Below are positions 8,797 to 17,242 of a stretch of 64,000 nucleotides of DNA, in pieces. Every line of letters begins with the position of its first letter. The stretch's first letter is position 1. The stretch is from Desulfurococcaceae archaeon MEX13E-LK6-19. Its GTDB lineage: Archaea; Thermoproteota; Thermoprotei_A; Sulfolobales; Desulfurococcaceae. The notes under the pieces are model-generated. The model did no database searches, was not told the origin of the DNA, and worked only from the letters and a program-made list of their open reading frames with translations. The stretch covers positions 1,761,612-1,825,611 of the forward strand of contig CP072660.1 in NCBI GenBank assembly GCA_029637525.1. Direction: 5' to 3'. Made by a program: the position numbers and the translations under genes.

Positions 8797-9480
8797 TTAT
8801 CCTTGCTGTTTGCTGAAAAATTCTTTAACCTTACTTAAATCACTATCCCTAGTTATTACAACAACTTCATCCCCTTTACGGAGAACTAGGTCATTTTTAG
8901 GTAGCAGGAATTCTTCTCCACGATAAACAGCTATAATCATCGAGTCCCCAGGTAACTTTATTTCACTTATTTTCTTGCCATCAAGCTTCTCAGATATTAC
9001 ACCTGTAAAGAAGCGGGCATCACTTTTTATTACAGTTGTCAAGTTTACTATATCGAATCCCTTTACCAGAGCAAGTATTTGAAGGACAGCCAGTTTTGAA
9101 GGGGACACTATACCGTATATACCGAGGTTTAGTGCTAGTTGCTCATAGGATTCATCATTTAGTATTATTATTACTTCTTTCGCGCCAAGATTTTTTGCTG
9201 CAACCCCAGCTATGATATTATCTTTATCATCATCCATAGCAGCTATGAAGTAATCAACGTTTTCGACACCAGCTTCTCTTAAAGTATTCACGTTCGTTGG
9301 ATCGCCGTGAATAACAGTACAGTCAAGCTCATTAGCGATTTGCTTAGCTACTTCTTCACTAGGCTCCAATAATACAACATCATGTCCTTCGCCGGCTAGT
9401 TGCTGAGCTATATGCTTACCTATGCGAGACGCCCCAGCTACAATCACGCGCAACATTAATCGCCGTGTAGTCTTAATCAT
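8797..9480 (-). CDS. trkA: Trk potassium uptake system regulatory protein TrkA
   Basis: 227 residues: an N-terminal Rossmann RCK domain with VIVAGASRIGKHIAQQL (nucleotide-binding glycine motif, slightly divergent: GASRIG) and the acidic end of strand 2 at VVLLEP, then a TrkA_C domain (about 140-220) ending with LRKGDEVVVITR. It gates the TrkH channel in response to nucleotides. The start at 9480 lies 9 nt after the trkH stop, so the pair is an operon with trkH first; an in-frame ATG at 9456 (MLRVIVAG) is an alternative start that fits the family better. Confidence 0.9.
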   Translation of the reverse strand: MIKTTRRLMLRVIVAGASRIGKHIAQQLAGEGHDVVLLEPSEEVAKQIANELDCTVIHGDPTNVNTLREAGVENVDYFIAAMDDDKDNIIAGVAAKNLGAKEVIIILNDESYEQLALNLGIYGIVSPSKLAVLQILALVKGFDIVNLTTVIKSDARFFTGVISEKLDGKKISEIKLPGDSMIIAVYRGEEFLLPKNDLVLRKGDEVVVITRDSDLSKVKEFFSKQQG

Positions 9481-9489
9481 CTAGCTAGT

Positions 9490-10917
9490 TTATAAGGAAA
9501 GTGATCTAAGACTCTTTTTAACCTCTTCAATACCATGCGCCATAACGGCTACAACAGGTAGTATTTCGAGTCTGCCCAAGAACATGTCTATTGATAGCAA
9601 TAGTTTAATCCACCATTGCATACTCTGGCTCACGATTGATGGAGCTAAACCAACAGTTCCTAGTGCTGAAGCTACAGTAAACAAACTATCTATGAAGCTG
9701 TACCCGGCGTAGAGAAACACTATTGTTGATACAACCAACGCGATTAAGTAGAGATTTATGACAAGCATAGCCATATAGATTTCATCGTCATCAACAGTCT
9801 CGCCCTCAAGCCTGACAGTCAATATTCTTCCTTGTGGAGAAACTGTTTTCAATACACGTCTCCATACTTCCTTGAGCAGGAGTATTAGTCTATATTGTTT
9901 GAATCCTCCTCCCGTAGAACCTAGTGAAGCCCCAATAACCATGAGTACTATGACAATATATTTTACCACGATAGGAAGCTCGTCTATTGATACAGAAGCA
10001 TATCCTGTTGTGGTTGACGCTGAAATAATAGTGAATACTATGTCCCCAAAACTAATATTTACACTAGAGGCATTTACTGCAATATAGGATAACACTATTG
10101 CTACAATATTTATTGCAACAAAGTACTTGATCTGGGGACCCATGCCAATATATTTCGGTTTCCTCTTCAGAAACGCCATGTAGTATCTTGGGAAACTCTG
10201 TGCACTAATAAACATGAATACAAGCGCAACAATCACCGTACTACCTGTGAGATACGCTCTTGTCGAGAAACCTCCTGTTGAAATAGTTGTTAAACCATGA
10301 ACTATTGATTCAAACCAGTCCATACCTGCAATACGATAAAAAACTATGGCTACAACCGTTAAGACACTATATATCATTATAACCGCTCTAGCTACAACCA
10401 TGATGCTAGGCATAACAGCCTCTTTCCTAATATGAGTAGCAAGCAGTTTATACGCCATTGTACCGGGTCTAAGGAGCATCCCGAGAGTCAGTATAACTAT
10501 ACCCACGCCACCAATCCACTGCAGGAGAGCACGTGAAAACAATATTGTTCTAGGAAGACTAGCAGCATCGTAAACAGATAAACCAGTAGTAGTTATACCC
10601 GATATGCTTTCGAAAAGACTATCCCAGAAATCAAAACCACACAAAACCATGACAAGCGTATGTAGAATACCTGGTATAAAGAACGATAAAATAGCTACAA
10701 TTAGAGAATCCAAAACACCTATATTAACTGGCTTCTCAATAAGCCTAATTATCAATAATCCACTCAATAAAACAATAATAAAAACAATAAAGAACAACAT
10801 CGCATAGGGCTCATTAAGTAGTAGCGAAGCAAAAGCTACAAGGAATAAAACAATACTAAAGCCTAGAAGAATCCATCCAACGAAGTATAGTACGGCACTC
10901 CATTGTATAGAAGACAA
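9490..10917 (-). CDS. trkH: Trk/Ktr-type potassium transporter, membrane subunit
   Basis: 475 residues, polytopic. The four pore-loop filter motifs expected of TrkH/KtrB are visible in order: SGITTTGLS, TTISTGGFS, SASTTTGYAS and ALGTVGLAPS, each containing the filter glycine. Membrane segments cover nearly the whole length. Forms the potassium channel with TrkA, encoded 9 nt downstream. TTG start at 10917 preceded by a GGTGAG site. Upstream lies a 500-bp spacer before the divergent HD-domain gene. Confidence 0.92.
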   Translation of the reverse strand: MSSIQWSAVLYFVGWILLGFSIVLFLVAFASLLLNEPYAMLFFIVFIIVLLSGLLIIRLIEKPVNIGVLDSLIVAILSFFIPGILHTLVMVLCGFDFWDSLFESISGITTTGLSVYDAASLPRTILFSRALLQWIGGVGIVILTLGMLLRPGTMAYKLLATHIRKEAVMPSIMVVARAVIMIYSVLTVVAIVFYRIAGMDWFESIVHGLTTISTGGFSTRAYLTGSTVIVALVFMFISAQSFPRYYMAFLKRKPKYIGMGPQIKYFVAINIVAIVLSYIAVNASSVNISFGDIVFTIISASTTTGYASVSIDELPIVVKYIVIVLMVIGASLGSTGGGFKQYRLILLLKEVWRRVLKTVSPQGRILTVRLEGETVDDDEIYMAMLVINLYLIALVVSTIVFLYAGYSFIDSLFTVASALGTVGLAPSIVSQSMQWWIKLLLSIDMFLGRLEILPVVAVMAHGIEEVKKSLRSLSL

Positions 10918-11417
10918 TAATCACTCACCAACTACTACATTTACTCGACAACAACTAAGTCTTAAAATTTGTTTATACTATAATACTGTTTCTACAAATA
11001 GACAGCTTCCTGACGACCTACTTTGCTATAAGCCTGAACAAAGCGTCCAGTAAAATTATTCAAGTAAACACTGTACACATACTAAACAAAAGTTCTATTA
11101 CTACGTATTCTCTCTTGCTTACATTATTTTCATTGCATTCTATACGGGAGCTACAAGTATTCGCTAATAGACGCATTATTGAAAACCAGAACTATTCCAG
11201 ATACTATGGTGCTATTGAATTATTTACCATGGGGTAAATTATAGGCAATAGTGTTTTTTCCTATCTTCATACATAGTTTGTTTTCTTAGAAAGTTACTTT
11301 TTTCTATGCTGTTGTTTTAGAACTTGTTTTGCGATGGTTTTATGTAGATAATATTTATTTAGGTTTGTTACAAGATCTTTCATAGTACATAGTAAGGTAA
11401 TACTGATTCTAGGATCC
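10918..11417. other. 500-bp intergenic region between trkH and the HD-domain gene
   Basis: No gene or guide RNA could be supported. It contains the divergent promoters of trkH and the HD-domain gene. The clearest structure is a 7-bp inverted repeat at 11222-11239. A pair of CTGA tetranucleotides near 11012 and 11035 lacks the C boxes needed for a C/D RNA. Confidence 0.5.
11222..11239. promoter_or_regulatory. Inverted repeat, possible operator
   Basis: Perfect dyad ATTTACC-ATGG-GGTAAAT, 7-bp arms and 4-bp spacer, about 180 bp upstream of the HD-domain gene. The size fits a dimeric DNA-binding protein site, but no other copy was found in the window. Confidence 0.3.
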
Positions 11418-13067
11418 ATGGTGATCGTCTTGAGCATGGAGAAAGTAGAAAAGACAGGGGTTTACCAACCCATTTCGTTGCTACAGGTACTTCCATTTGA
11501 TGGTGTTGTACGTGATGTTATTTACGATTACATACCTTACATTAAGGGTGTTGAATCCCCCATTATTGATACTTGGGTTTTACAAAGACTCAGATACTTG
11601 TATCAACTCCAGCTAGCCCACCTAGTTTATCCTTCTGCTACACACACGCGTTTCAATCACAGTCTTGGAGTAATGCATGTAGCGTACAGGTTTATGTCAC
11701 AACTATTGTCTCGCATAGAAGTTTTGAAAAACAAGCTCCCGCGCGAACAAACAAAAGTATTCCTCAACAAGCCTAAGGAAATACTTGTAGCAACCAGAAT
11801 CGCTGGCCTTCTACACGATATTGGCCACGGCCCATTTAGCCATTCATTCGATAAATATGTTCTAAAGAATAGATCTTATCTTGGGTACGTTGTCGGGAAC
11901 CACGAGGTTCTAGGCTACATCATATACAGGGATTACCTTAGAGACCATATTATGAAAGTTATCAAGAACTATGGAGGACTGGATGCAGAGTTCGTTGCAG
12001 AACTACTCGATGAAGCAATGAAGCCTCCACACGGTATGCGCGGCTTCACTGATCTCGAGAAGAAAGGACTGCTTAGCTTAGCAGACTATTACGTGCCCCA
12101 TCCGGATAAACAAGCACATAGACTTGTAAGAATGGTTGTACGCGACTTCCTCTATCCAGCTGATATCGTTGACTATCTTGTTAGAGATAGCTACTTCACC
12201 AAAGCACCAATCGGAGTAATAAACATGGACTGGCTGATAATACAAACATATATTGTAAGCCATGAAAGCATACTACAACCGGCTATATCAAGTAAGGCTC
12301 TCGATGACCTTGTGAGAATGCTTAATGCTAGGAGGTTTATGTACAAAAACGTCTATCTCCACCCAGTTAACATAGCATTCGATGAGACTATGGGTATTCT
12401 CCTTAAATGTGATGCTATGAGGGAATTCATAGCCAGTGTTATCGATAAAATGCTTGAAGGCGAATTACACTACTATAAAGCATTAACAGACTATAGTATC
12501 TATGGAATGCTACATAGATGGAGTATTGAAGAAGACTTGGATAAATACTGTAGCAACGTTGGATCGGAGGCAAGAAAAGCCCTCCAAAGCCTGTTCGAGT
12601 ACAGGAAGCCTAAATGGAAGAAACTCATAAGACTAGAGTTTGATAAGGAAGAAGCACGCCACTTATTCACTAAAGGCATAGGAATGGACTTCATGGAGAT
12701 TATAGAAAAAAGAATCAGGAAAGAGCTAGCACATAAATTCCGCAGTAAAGGAGTTAGAGAACGTGACTTCAAGCTCTTGGCGCAAGTAATAGACCCCTAT
12801 CCATCATCAGCTAAAGAGATCTCTGAGTACATCTACATAGCAAGAACCATAGGCGATAGAGCAATAGACTTTACAGTAAAGCACCTCGATGAATTCACTA
12901 AAGAATACGGTATCCGTGGTGAAGCACTCTTCACACTATACATTGATAGAGAAAAATACGAGAAAATAGATGACGACGACCTGAAGAGAATGATCGACTA
13001 TGCTGTAACAATAATAAATGAAGCACTAGGAAAAGCTGAAGAGAAGAAGATGCCTGAAACAGCTTGA
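11418..13067 (+). CDS. HD-domain phosphohydrolase (SAMHD1/dNTPase-like, COG1078)
   Basis: 549 residues. The HD metal site is evident: HTRFNHSLGVMHVAYRF, then GLLHDIGHGPFSHSFD, and the distal Asp in PADIVDYLVRDSYF. The segment after it (FTKAPIGVINMDWLI) is typical of archaeal and bacterial COG1078 proteins related to dGTPase and SAMHD1, which hydrolyse deoxynucleoside triphosphates to nucleoside and triphosphate. Exact substrate is not determined. ATG at 11418 is the outermost start; a GGTGATC site inside the first codons makes a TTG at 11430 or ATG at 11436 plausible. It converges on a small unknown gene 13 bp downstream. Confidence 0.85.
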   Translation: MVIVLSMEKVEKTGVYQPISLLQVLPFDGVVRDVIYDYIPYIKGVESPIIDTWVLQRLRYLYQLQLAHLVYPSATHTRFNHSLGVMHVAYRFMSQLLSRIEVLKNKLPREQTKVFLNKPKEILVATRIAGLLHDIGHGPFSHSFDKYVLKNRSYLGYVVGNHEVLGYIIYRDYLRDHIMKVIKNYGGLDAEFVAELLDEAMKPPHGMRGFTDLEKKGLLSLADYYVPHPDKQAHRLVRMVVRDFLYPADIVDYLVRDSYFTKAPIGVINMDWLIIQTYIVSHESILQPAISSKALDDLVRMLNARRFMYKNVYLHPVNIAFDETMGILLKCDAMREFIASVIDKMLEGELHYYKALTDYSIYGMLHRWSIEEDLDKYCSNVGSEARKALQSLFEYRKPKWKKLIRLEFDKEEARHLFTKGIGMDFMEIIEKRIRKELAHKFRSKGVRERDFKLLAQVIDPYPSSAKEISEYIYIARTIGDRAIDFTVKHLDEFTKEYGIRGEALFTLYIDREKYEKIDDDDLKRMIDYAVTIINEALGKAEEKKMPETA

Positions 13068-13080
13068 TACAACGATAGTA

Positions 13081-13476
13081 TCACCTTTTCCTACCAAGCA
13101 AATCATTACCAAAATGGCTACTAGTACTTTCAGTAACAATAAAATGGGTAACAGCTTCACGGACAAGTTTCCCTACATCCTTTATTTCAACAAATCTCTG
13201 TTCATTAATTCTTGTAGGAACATTGATCTCTACTCCATTTATTTTAATTAAACCTAATTCAGCAAGTTTTCTCAAATCATCTTCAATCATATTACAATAA
13301 ACACCCGTTGACGTAACCTTCCACACACAATCTTCATAACCTAGATTTATACCTTCAATTCTCTCAAGCACATAAACTAGGCTATGAAGGAAAACCCTAT
13401 CAACTCTATATGTCCTCAGAATGTTTAGCAGCTTCTCAAGCCTACTCATCAGCCTACCCAGATTAAGAGTTGGCAA
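13081..13476 (-). CDS. Hypothetical protein, 131 residues
   Basis: I do not recognise it. It has mixed helix/strand composition with a helical N-terminal half (MSRLEKLLNILRTYRVD), a two-cysteine segment (YEDCVWKVTSTGVYCNM) and a DDLRKLAELGLIKINGVEINV stretch that resembles the recognition helix and wing of a winged-helix domain. TTG at 13476 is the outermost start with no ribosome site; ATG at 13449 (MSRLEKL) has a GGGTAGG just upstream and may be right. Convergent with the HD-domain gene. Confidence 0.55.
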   Translation of the reverse strand: MPTLNLGRLMSRLEKLLNILRTYRVDRVFLHSLVYVLERIEGINLGYEDCVWKVTSTGVYCNMIEDDLRKLAELGLIKINGVEINVPTRINEQRFVEIKDVGKLVREAVTHFIVTESTSSHFGNDLLGRKR

Positions 13477-13555
13477 ATAAGAACTGTTTATAACGTCGGA
13501 GAACGTAATAACCCAGTATTACCTAAGAAGACGGATCGTAGTATTGGTATAGAAC

Positions 13556-14521
13556 ATGTTAGTAATGAAAACTAAAATATTGTTCCTCCAATATAATTGT
13601 GGCTGCGAATACTATTATCCCAGGCGTATGTGTATGTATGAAAACAAGTATTTAGACATGGAAAAGGGAAAAGAATTAGTTTACAAGATAGATAATTGTC
13701 TTGAATTATGTCAAACCAAAGCTTTGCAATACATTATAATACTTATTGCGGAAATCATTATATTTAAATTCGTTAGCCTAGCTACAGCTATATCTTTCAT
13801 TAAAGTAGGAGGAGGGTCTGTAGAAGAGCTTGCCCGAGAAATAACAACTATTTGGGGAATATTATCGTTGATAATAACGCTTCTCGTTTTTCTCCCACTT
13901 ATGCTATTATACCAATATGTTAAGTCATTACATTTGTACACTAAGACTTATATTGAAATACGAAAATACATGAACTCACATTCAGCTTCTCTAGACATCT
14001 ATAGGGTCATGTATGTTGATAGAAGATTAAGAGCATTCTCTATATTCATGATCGTGTATCTAGCAGTATTGGCAATACTAAATATACTAACCATATTGAG
14101 AGTTTATGAAACTAGTATTAAAGTGCTAGAGAAAAGCGAGCTTAGGGGAGCAGATATACCTTCTCTCGTTACCTCAATTATAATAAGTGTCATTAATGAT
14201 CCAGTTTATCTATCCGCAACCGCTACATCTTCAATAATAGTTTTCATCATGGCATTCCTTGTCTATACTATATTAGGTGAACTTAGAATAGTTGTCGGCA
14301 TAAGTGAGTTTGATGGTGTTGGAAAGACTTATCTTGTACTAGCAATTCTCAATATGCTCAATAACTTCAGCCCCATTGACCTCTCAGTTCTTTTAACAAT
14401 TTTAGTATTTATCACATTCGTACTTCATGTATACTACGTATGGTCGTCTACGAAATTACTAAAGTCCATAAATGAGAGAATCAGACCAAAGCTCTTTAGT
14501 AAGACCGAGCAAACAATTTAA
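13556..14521 (+). CDS. Polytopic membrane protein of unknown function
   Basis: 321 residues. A ~55-residue cytoplasmic-looking N-terminus with four cysteines (CGCEYYYPRRMC, and NCLELC) is followed by about six hydrophobic segments (roughly 58-85, 100-122, 160-182, 208-225, 228-250, 268-298). No family recognised. No strong ribosome site precedes the ATG at 13556, which may be leaderless. It converges on the PEBP-family gene with a 9-bp gap. Confidence 0.6.
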   Translation: MLVMKTKILFLQYNCGCEYYYPRRMCMYENKYLDMEKGKELVYKIDNCLELCQTKALQYIIILIAEIIIFKFVSLATAISFIKVGGGSVEELAREITTIWGILSLIITLLVFLPLMLLYQYVKSLHLYTKTYIEIRKYMNSHSASLDIYRVMYVDRRLRAFSIFMIVYLAVLAILNILTILRVYETSIKVLEKSELRGADIPSLVTSIIISVINDPVYLSATATSSIIVFIMAFLVYTILGELRIVVGISEFDGVGKTYLVLAILNMLNNFSPIDLSVLLTILVFITFVLHVYYVWSSTKLLKSINERIRPKLFSKTEQTI

Positions 14522-14530
14522 GAACAGTTT

Positions 14531-15160
14531 TCATCTACCATAGACACCCATATAGTATCCATAGGCTATAACATGATTTTTCAAAGCATTAATGACTTCT
14601 TCTTTTGAAGCCCCAGGCTCTAGATCAAGTTTTGTATCAAGTGCTAGCACGAGAATATAGTACCTATGTGTACCTAGACCCGGTGGCGGGCATGGTCCGC
14701 TATATCCTATTTTATTGAAGTCGTTGATTCCTTGTAGACCATAGGGTGTCTCTGGTTCAGGTGGTATGTTTTCCGGAAGACTCATGTTTTTGGGCTCGAT
14801 GTTATACATGATCCAGTGATAAAATGTTCCACCAGGAGCATCAGGGTCATACATTATTAGTACAAGAGATTTTGCTGATGGAGGAACACCTTTTATTAGC
14901 AGTGGAGGAGAGATATCTTCTCCATCACAAGTATATTTAACTGGTATTTTTCCCCCAAAGCCAAAAGCTGGTGATGACACTTTTATAACCATGGGTTTCC
15001 CATTAATTGACTCGCTCAAGACGGGATCAACATAGAAGCTGTTTTTCTTACCACCATAAGTTGTAATATACCATATAGCAAATGCTGCAACACCTATAGC
15101 TATAACCACTATTACTGCAGCAGCAATAAACGCCCTGATCGACAATCCTGTCCCCTCCAT
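14531..15160 (-). CDS. PEBP family protein (YbhB/YbcL-like) with N-terminal membrane anchor
   Basis: 209 residues. One membrane segment at about 8-32 anchors the protein, with the domain outside. The PEBP core is clear: SPAFGFGGKIPVKYTCDGED, then SPPL, the ligand-site DPDAPGGTFYHW (DPDxP), and GYSGPCPPPGLGTHRY. The family binds phospholipid head groups or small anions; archaeal and bacterial members have no settled role. ATG at 15160 with GGTGA upstream. The GC-rich island just upstream (15184-15265) is interpreted as a separate H/ACA RNA on the same strand, so this gene may be transcribed with or just after it. Confidence 0.87.
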   Translation of the reverse strand: MEGTGLSIRAFIAAAVIVVIAIGVAAFAIWYITTYGGKKNSFYVDPVLSESINGKPMVIKVSSPAFGFGGKIPVKYTCDGEDISPPLLIKGVPPSAKSLVLIMYDPDAPGGTFYHWIMYNIEPKNMSLPENIPPEPETPYGLQGINDFNKIGYSGPCPPPGLGTHRYYILVLALDTKLDLEPGASKEEVINALKNHVIAYGYYMGVYGR

Positions 15161-15183
15161 TAGTCACCTATACTGTTTTGTCT

Positions 15184-15265
15184 TGGTGTGCGTTCCGGCG
15201 CGCACCCAGCCGTTCATCCGCCCCCATGGCGGGGGTGTCGCGGGGGTGAGGAGACCGGAACACTT
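15184..15265 (-). ncRNA. H/ACA guide RNA (candidate)
   Basis: GC-rich island in AT-rich spacer. Read on the minus strand it gives a 9-bp lower stem (GUGUUCCGG at 15263-15255 with CCGGAACGC at 15198-15190, one G-U pair) followed immediately by ACA (15189-15187) and three more bases. An upper stem closes with ACCC/GGGU, which lies 14 nt from the ACA. Above that, CCG-C-GA and AUGA-A-CGG give the tandem G-A pairs of an L7Ae-binding K-turn, capped by a CCGCC/GGCGG hairpin. This is the one-hairpin archaeal pseudouridylation guide design. Target not assigned. The plus strand does not give a box in the right place. Confidence 0.6.
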
Positions 15266-15381
15266 CTCTACGTAACTAAATAGTGGGACTGTATTATTAA
15301 TGTAAACCCGTCGTTACACTGATACACTGTAGTTAATAATTAAGCAAATAACTTGTATAACATATCGTGAAAAACTAAACA

Positions 15382-15458
15382 TAGCGGGCCCTATGCCCGG
15401 ACCAAGCCTCCGACGACCTTTATGAGGATGAGTCGGAGAGGGAAGGGCCCGCCATACT
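15382..15458 (+). ncRNA. H/ACA guide RNA (candidate)
   Basis: Second GC-rich island. Lower stem of 8 bp: GCGGGCCC at 15384-15391 with GGGCCCGC at 15445-15452. Upper stem of 7 bp: CTCCGAC at 15408-15414 with GTCGGAG at 15432-15438. Above it GA (15415-15416) faces ATGA (15428-15431), a K-turn arrangement, capped by a small loop. An ANA box (ATA, 15454-15456) follows the lower stem by one base and is exactly 15 nt from the upper stem, as expected for archaeal H/ACA guides. The 5' side of the pocket (16 nt) is larger than usual. It is transcribed away from the neighbouring H/ACA candidate. Confidence 0.6.
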
Positions 15459-15534
15459 AATACAAAGCTATGGTATTATACTGTAATAAACAAGACTACG
15501 TATAACAGTATAGTTGGCTTTATGTGGTGTGATT

Positions 15535-16509
15535 ATGTTCACTGGTACCAGGAAGATTAGAGTAATAGTGTTTATTTCATCAGTCTTCTTATTTCTTGCG
15601 GGATTTATGTATGACGTATTATTTGTGCCAAGTATAATACTGGAATTTTACTCCTTGGCGCCAAGAGGCATGTTTTTATCTCAAAGAAGAACCCATAGGA
15701 CATTCTTTATCGTTGCCGGGATAATTCTTGTCTCTATTTTCTCCATGGGCGTACTAGGTATTGAGAGCTTCGAGGATAGGTCTATCATTAGACATCTTGC
15801 TACTGGATTCTGGTTTTTCCTTGTACCAGGAATTCTATCGCTTCTCCACGGGTTTGGCATAGGTGTTATTCCACAGGATCTCGATAACTACTTGCTTAAC
15901 AAAATGGCTACCTATAGAGACACTATAATCAACAACACTATTAAGAATAAAAAATTCCTCTACATGTCGTCATTATTTTCTCTTTTCGCGTTCGGCACAA
16001 TACTTATGCTAGGCTATGTATTCATGAGTTTCCTTAATAATGCAGACAGTATTACCATAGACTTCATACCTGGTTTCACAGGCGGCGAAGTAGTTGTTTC
16101 TAAGACCATGATCACGCTTTCTGGTTTAGTGCTCGGGTTTTTAGTAGGTATTCTACCTGGTATGTATGCTGTAAAAAGGTATAATGAAATAATGTCAAAG
16201 AGTATTACAAAAGAGTATCCTTTAAGAAAACTATTTTTGATAATAAGATACTTCATTCTATTCGCTTCAATGATACTAATATTTACAGGATTACTAATTA
16301 TAGTCGTGTGGCGAACCTATGAGTCAATTTATGCTGGGTTATTTATACTTATTCTAAGCTTTTGGATCATTAATATCTCTGAAAATCCATTCACCTTGGT
16401 TATCATGAATGACTGTTATACAGAAGTATTTAATTTATGTAGAAAATTGGTGAAATCCATTATAATGAAGTACATATACTTTAGGAAAACAAGAAATATA
16501 AATCAGTAA
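15535..16509 (+). CDS. Polytopic membrane protein of unknown function
   Basis: About 324 residues, with roughly seven hydrophobic segments (near 6-24, 45-63, 78-100, 140-165, 185-210, 238-262, 268-285). No conserved catalytic motif and no family recognised. ATG at 15535 is preferred because GGTGTGATT directly precedes it; the outermost start is a TTG at 15514 without a ribosome site. It stands alone between the H/ACA RNA and the small EamA gene. Confidence 0.6.
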   Translation: MFTGTRKIRVIVFISSVFLFLAGFMYDVLFVPSIILEFYSLAPRGMFLSQRRTHRTFFIVAGIILVSIFSMGVLGIESFEDRSIIRHLATGFWFFLVPGILSLLHGFGIGVIPQDLDNYLLNKMATYRDTIINNTIKNKKFLYMSSLFSLFAFGTILMLGYVFMSFLNNADSITIDFIPGFTGGEVVVSKTMITLSGLVLGFLVGILPGMYAVKRYNEIMSKSITKEYPLRKLFLIIRYFILFASMILIFTGLLIIVVWRTYESIYAGLFILILSFWIINISENPFTLVIMNDCYTEVFNLCRKLVKSIIMKYIYFRKTRNINQ

Positions 16510-16741
16510 AAACTATTTAGGGCATTGACTTTCTACAAGATCTATTTGATTGAGATCCATTATTTTCATCAAATACTATATTGATATAAAATGACTAAGT
16601 ACTAAAAACCTATAATCTTGTTTGTGGTGGTTGTACACTATATTTGATAATGTTATAACCATGTTTTTATTCCCAGTAAAGAGTTGATGGTTAATAACGA
16701 ACCACTATAGCGTATTTTAATGTTATATTATGGTGATCATA

Positions 16742-17158
16742 ATGGGGCAGAATACATGGATAGTCTATGCATTAGCTTGTCTCATATCATGGGGTTTATG
16801 GGGGTTATTACTTAAACTCGCATATAGGCAACTCAGTTGGGTTGAAACATATTTTATTAGTAGCCTTGCTTCGTTTACAATAGCTTTATCCGTATTTCTA
16901 TACTATGGCGGAAAAATAGGGTTCTCTAAAGAAGCAGGTATCTTTGCTGTTCTAGCAGGTATTCTTGGTGGTGTAGGCTACATCTTGTTTATGAAAGCTC
17001 TAGAAACTGGGAAAGCATCAGTAGTGCTTCCATTGACAGCATTGTATCCTGCTATAACAGTGATTCTAGCTATGGTTGTTCTCGGCGAGAAGATATCGAT
17101 TACACAAGCTATAGGAATAGTTCTCGCATTAATAGCCGTTATACTGATATCACTCTAG
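16742..17158 (+). CDS. Small EamA/DMT-family transporter (half-size)
   Basis: About 138 residues with one EamA domain and five hydrophobic segments (about 5-22, 31-50, 58-78, 84-105, 116-135). The pattern ALACLISWGLWGLLLKLAYR at the N-terminus and ASVVLPLTALYPAITVILAMVVLGE at the C-terminal half is typical of COG2510-type half transporters that pair as dimers in the drug/metabolite transporter superfamily. Start at 16742 follows GGTGATC closely; ATG at 16730 would include the ribosome site in the coding region. Substrate unknown. It is convergent with the first carbamoyltransferase gene, and import of a purine or degradation product is possible but unsupported. Confidence 0.75.
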   Translation: MGQNTWIVYALACLISWGLWGLLLKLAYRQLSWVETYFISSLASFTIALSVFLYYGGKIGFSKEAGIFAVLAGILGGVGYILFMKALETGKASVVLPLTALYPAITVILAMVVLGEKISITQAIGIVLALIAVILISL

Positions 17159-17176
17159 ACTATTTTCACATTGAAT

Positions 17177-17202
17177 AAAGAGAATAAAGAAAGAAGAAAA
17201 AG
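17177..17202 (-). terminator. Pyrimidine-rich terminator after first carbamoyltransferase
   Basis: On the minus strand a 26-nt pyrimidine run with one interruption, starting 41 nt past the stop codon of the carbamoyltransferase gene. Confidence 0.5.
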
Positions 17203-17242
17203 ATTTTTATTTAATGATTTAATGGAAAACAAAGTCTCGCTT

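Noticed and set aside
10995-11050. Two CTGA boxes in the long spacer as a C/D RNA
   Set aside because: No box C or C' with the required spacing on that strand.
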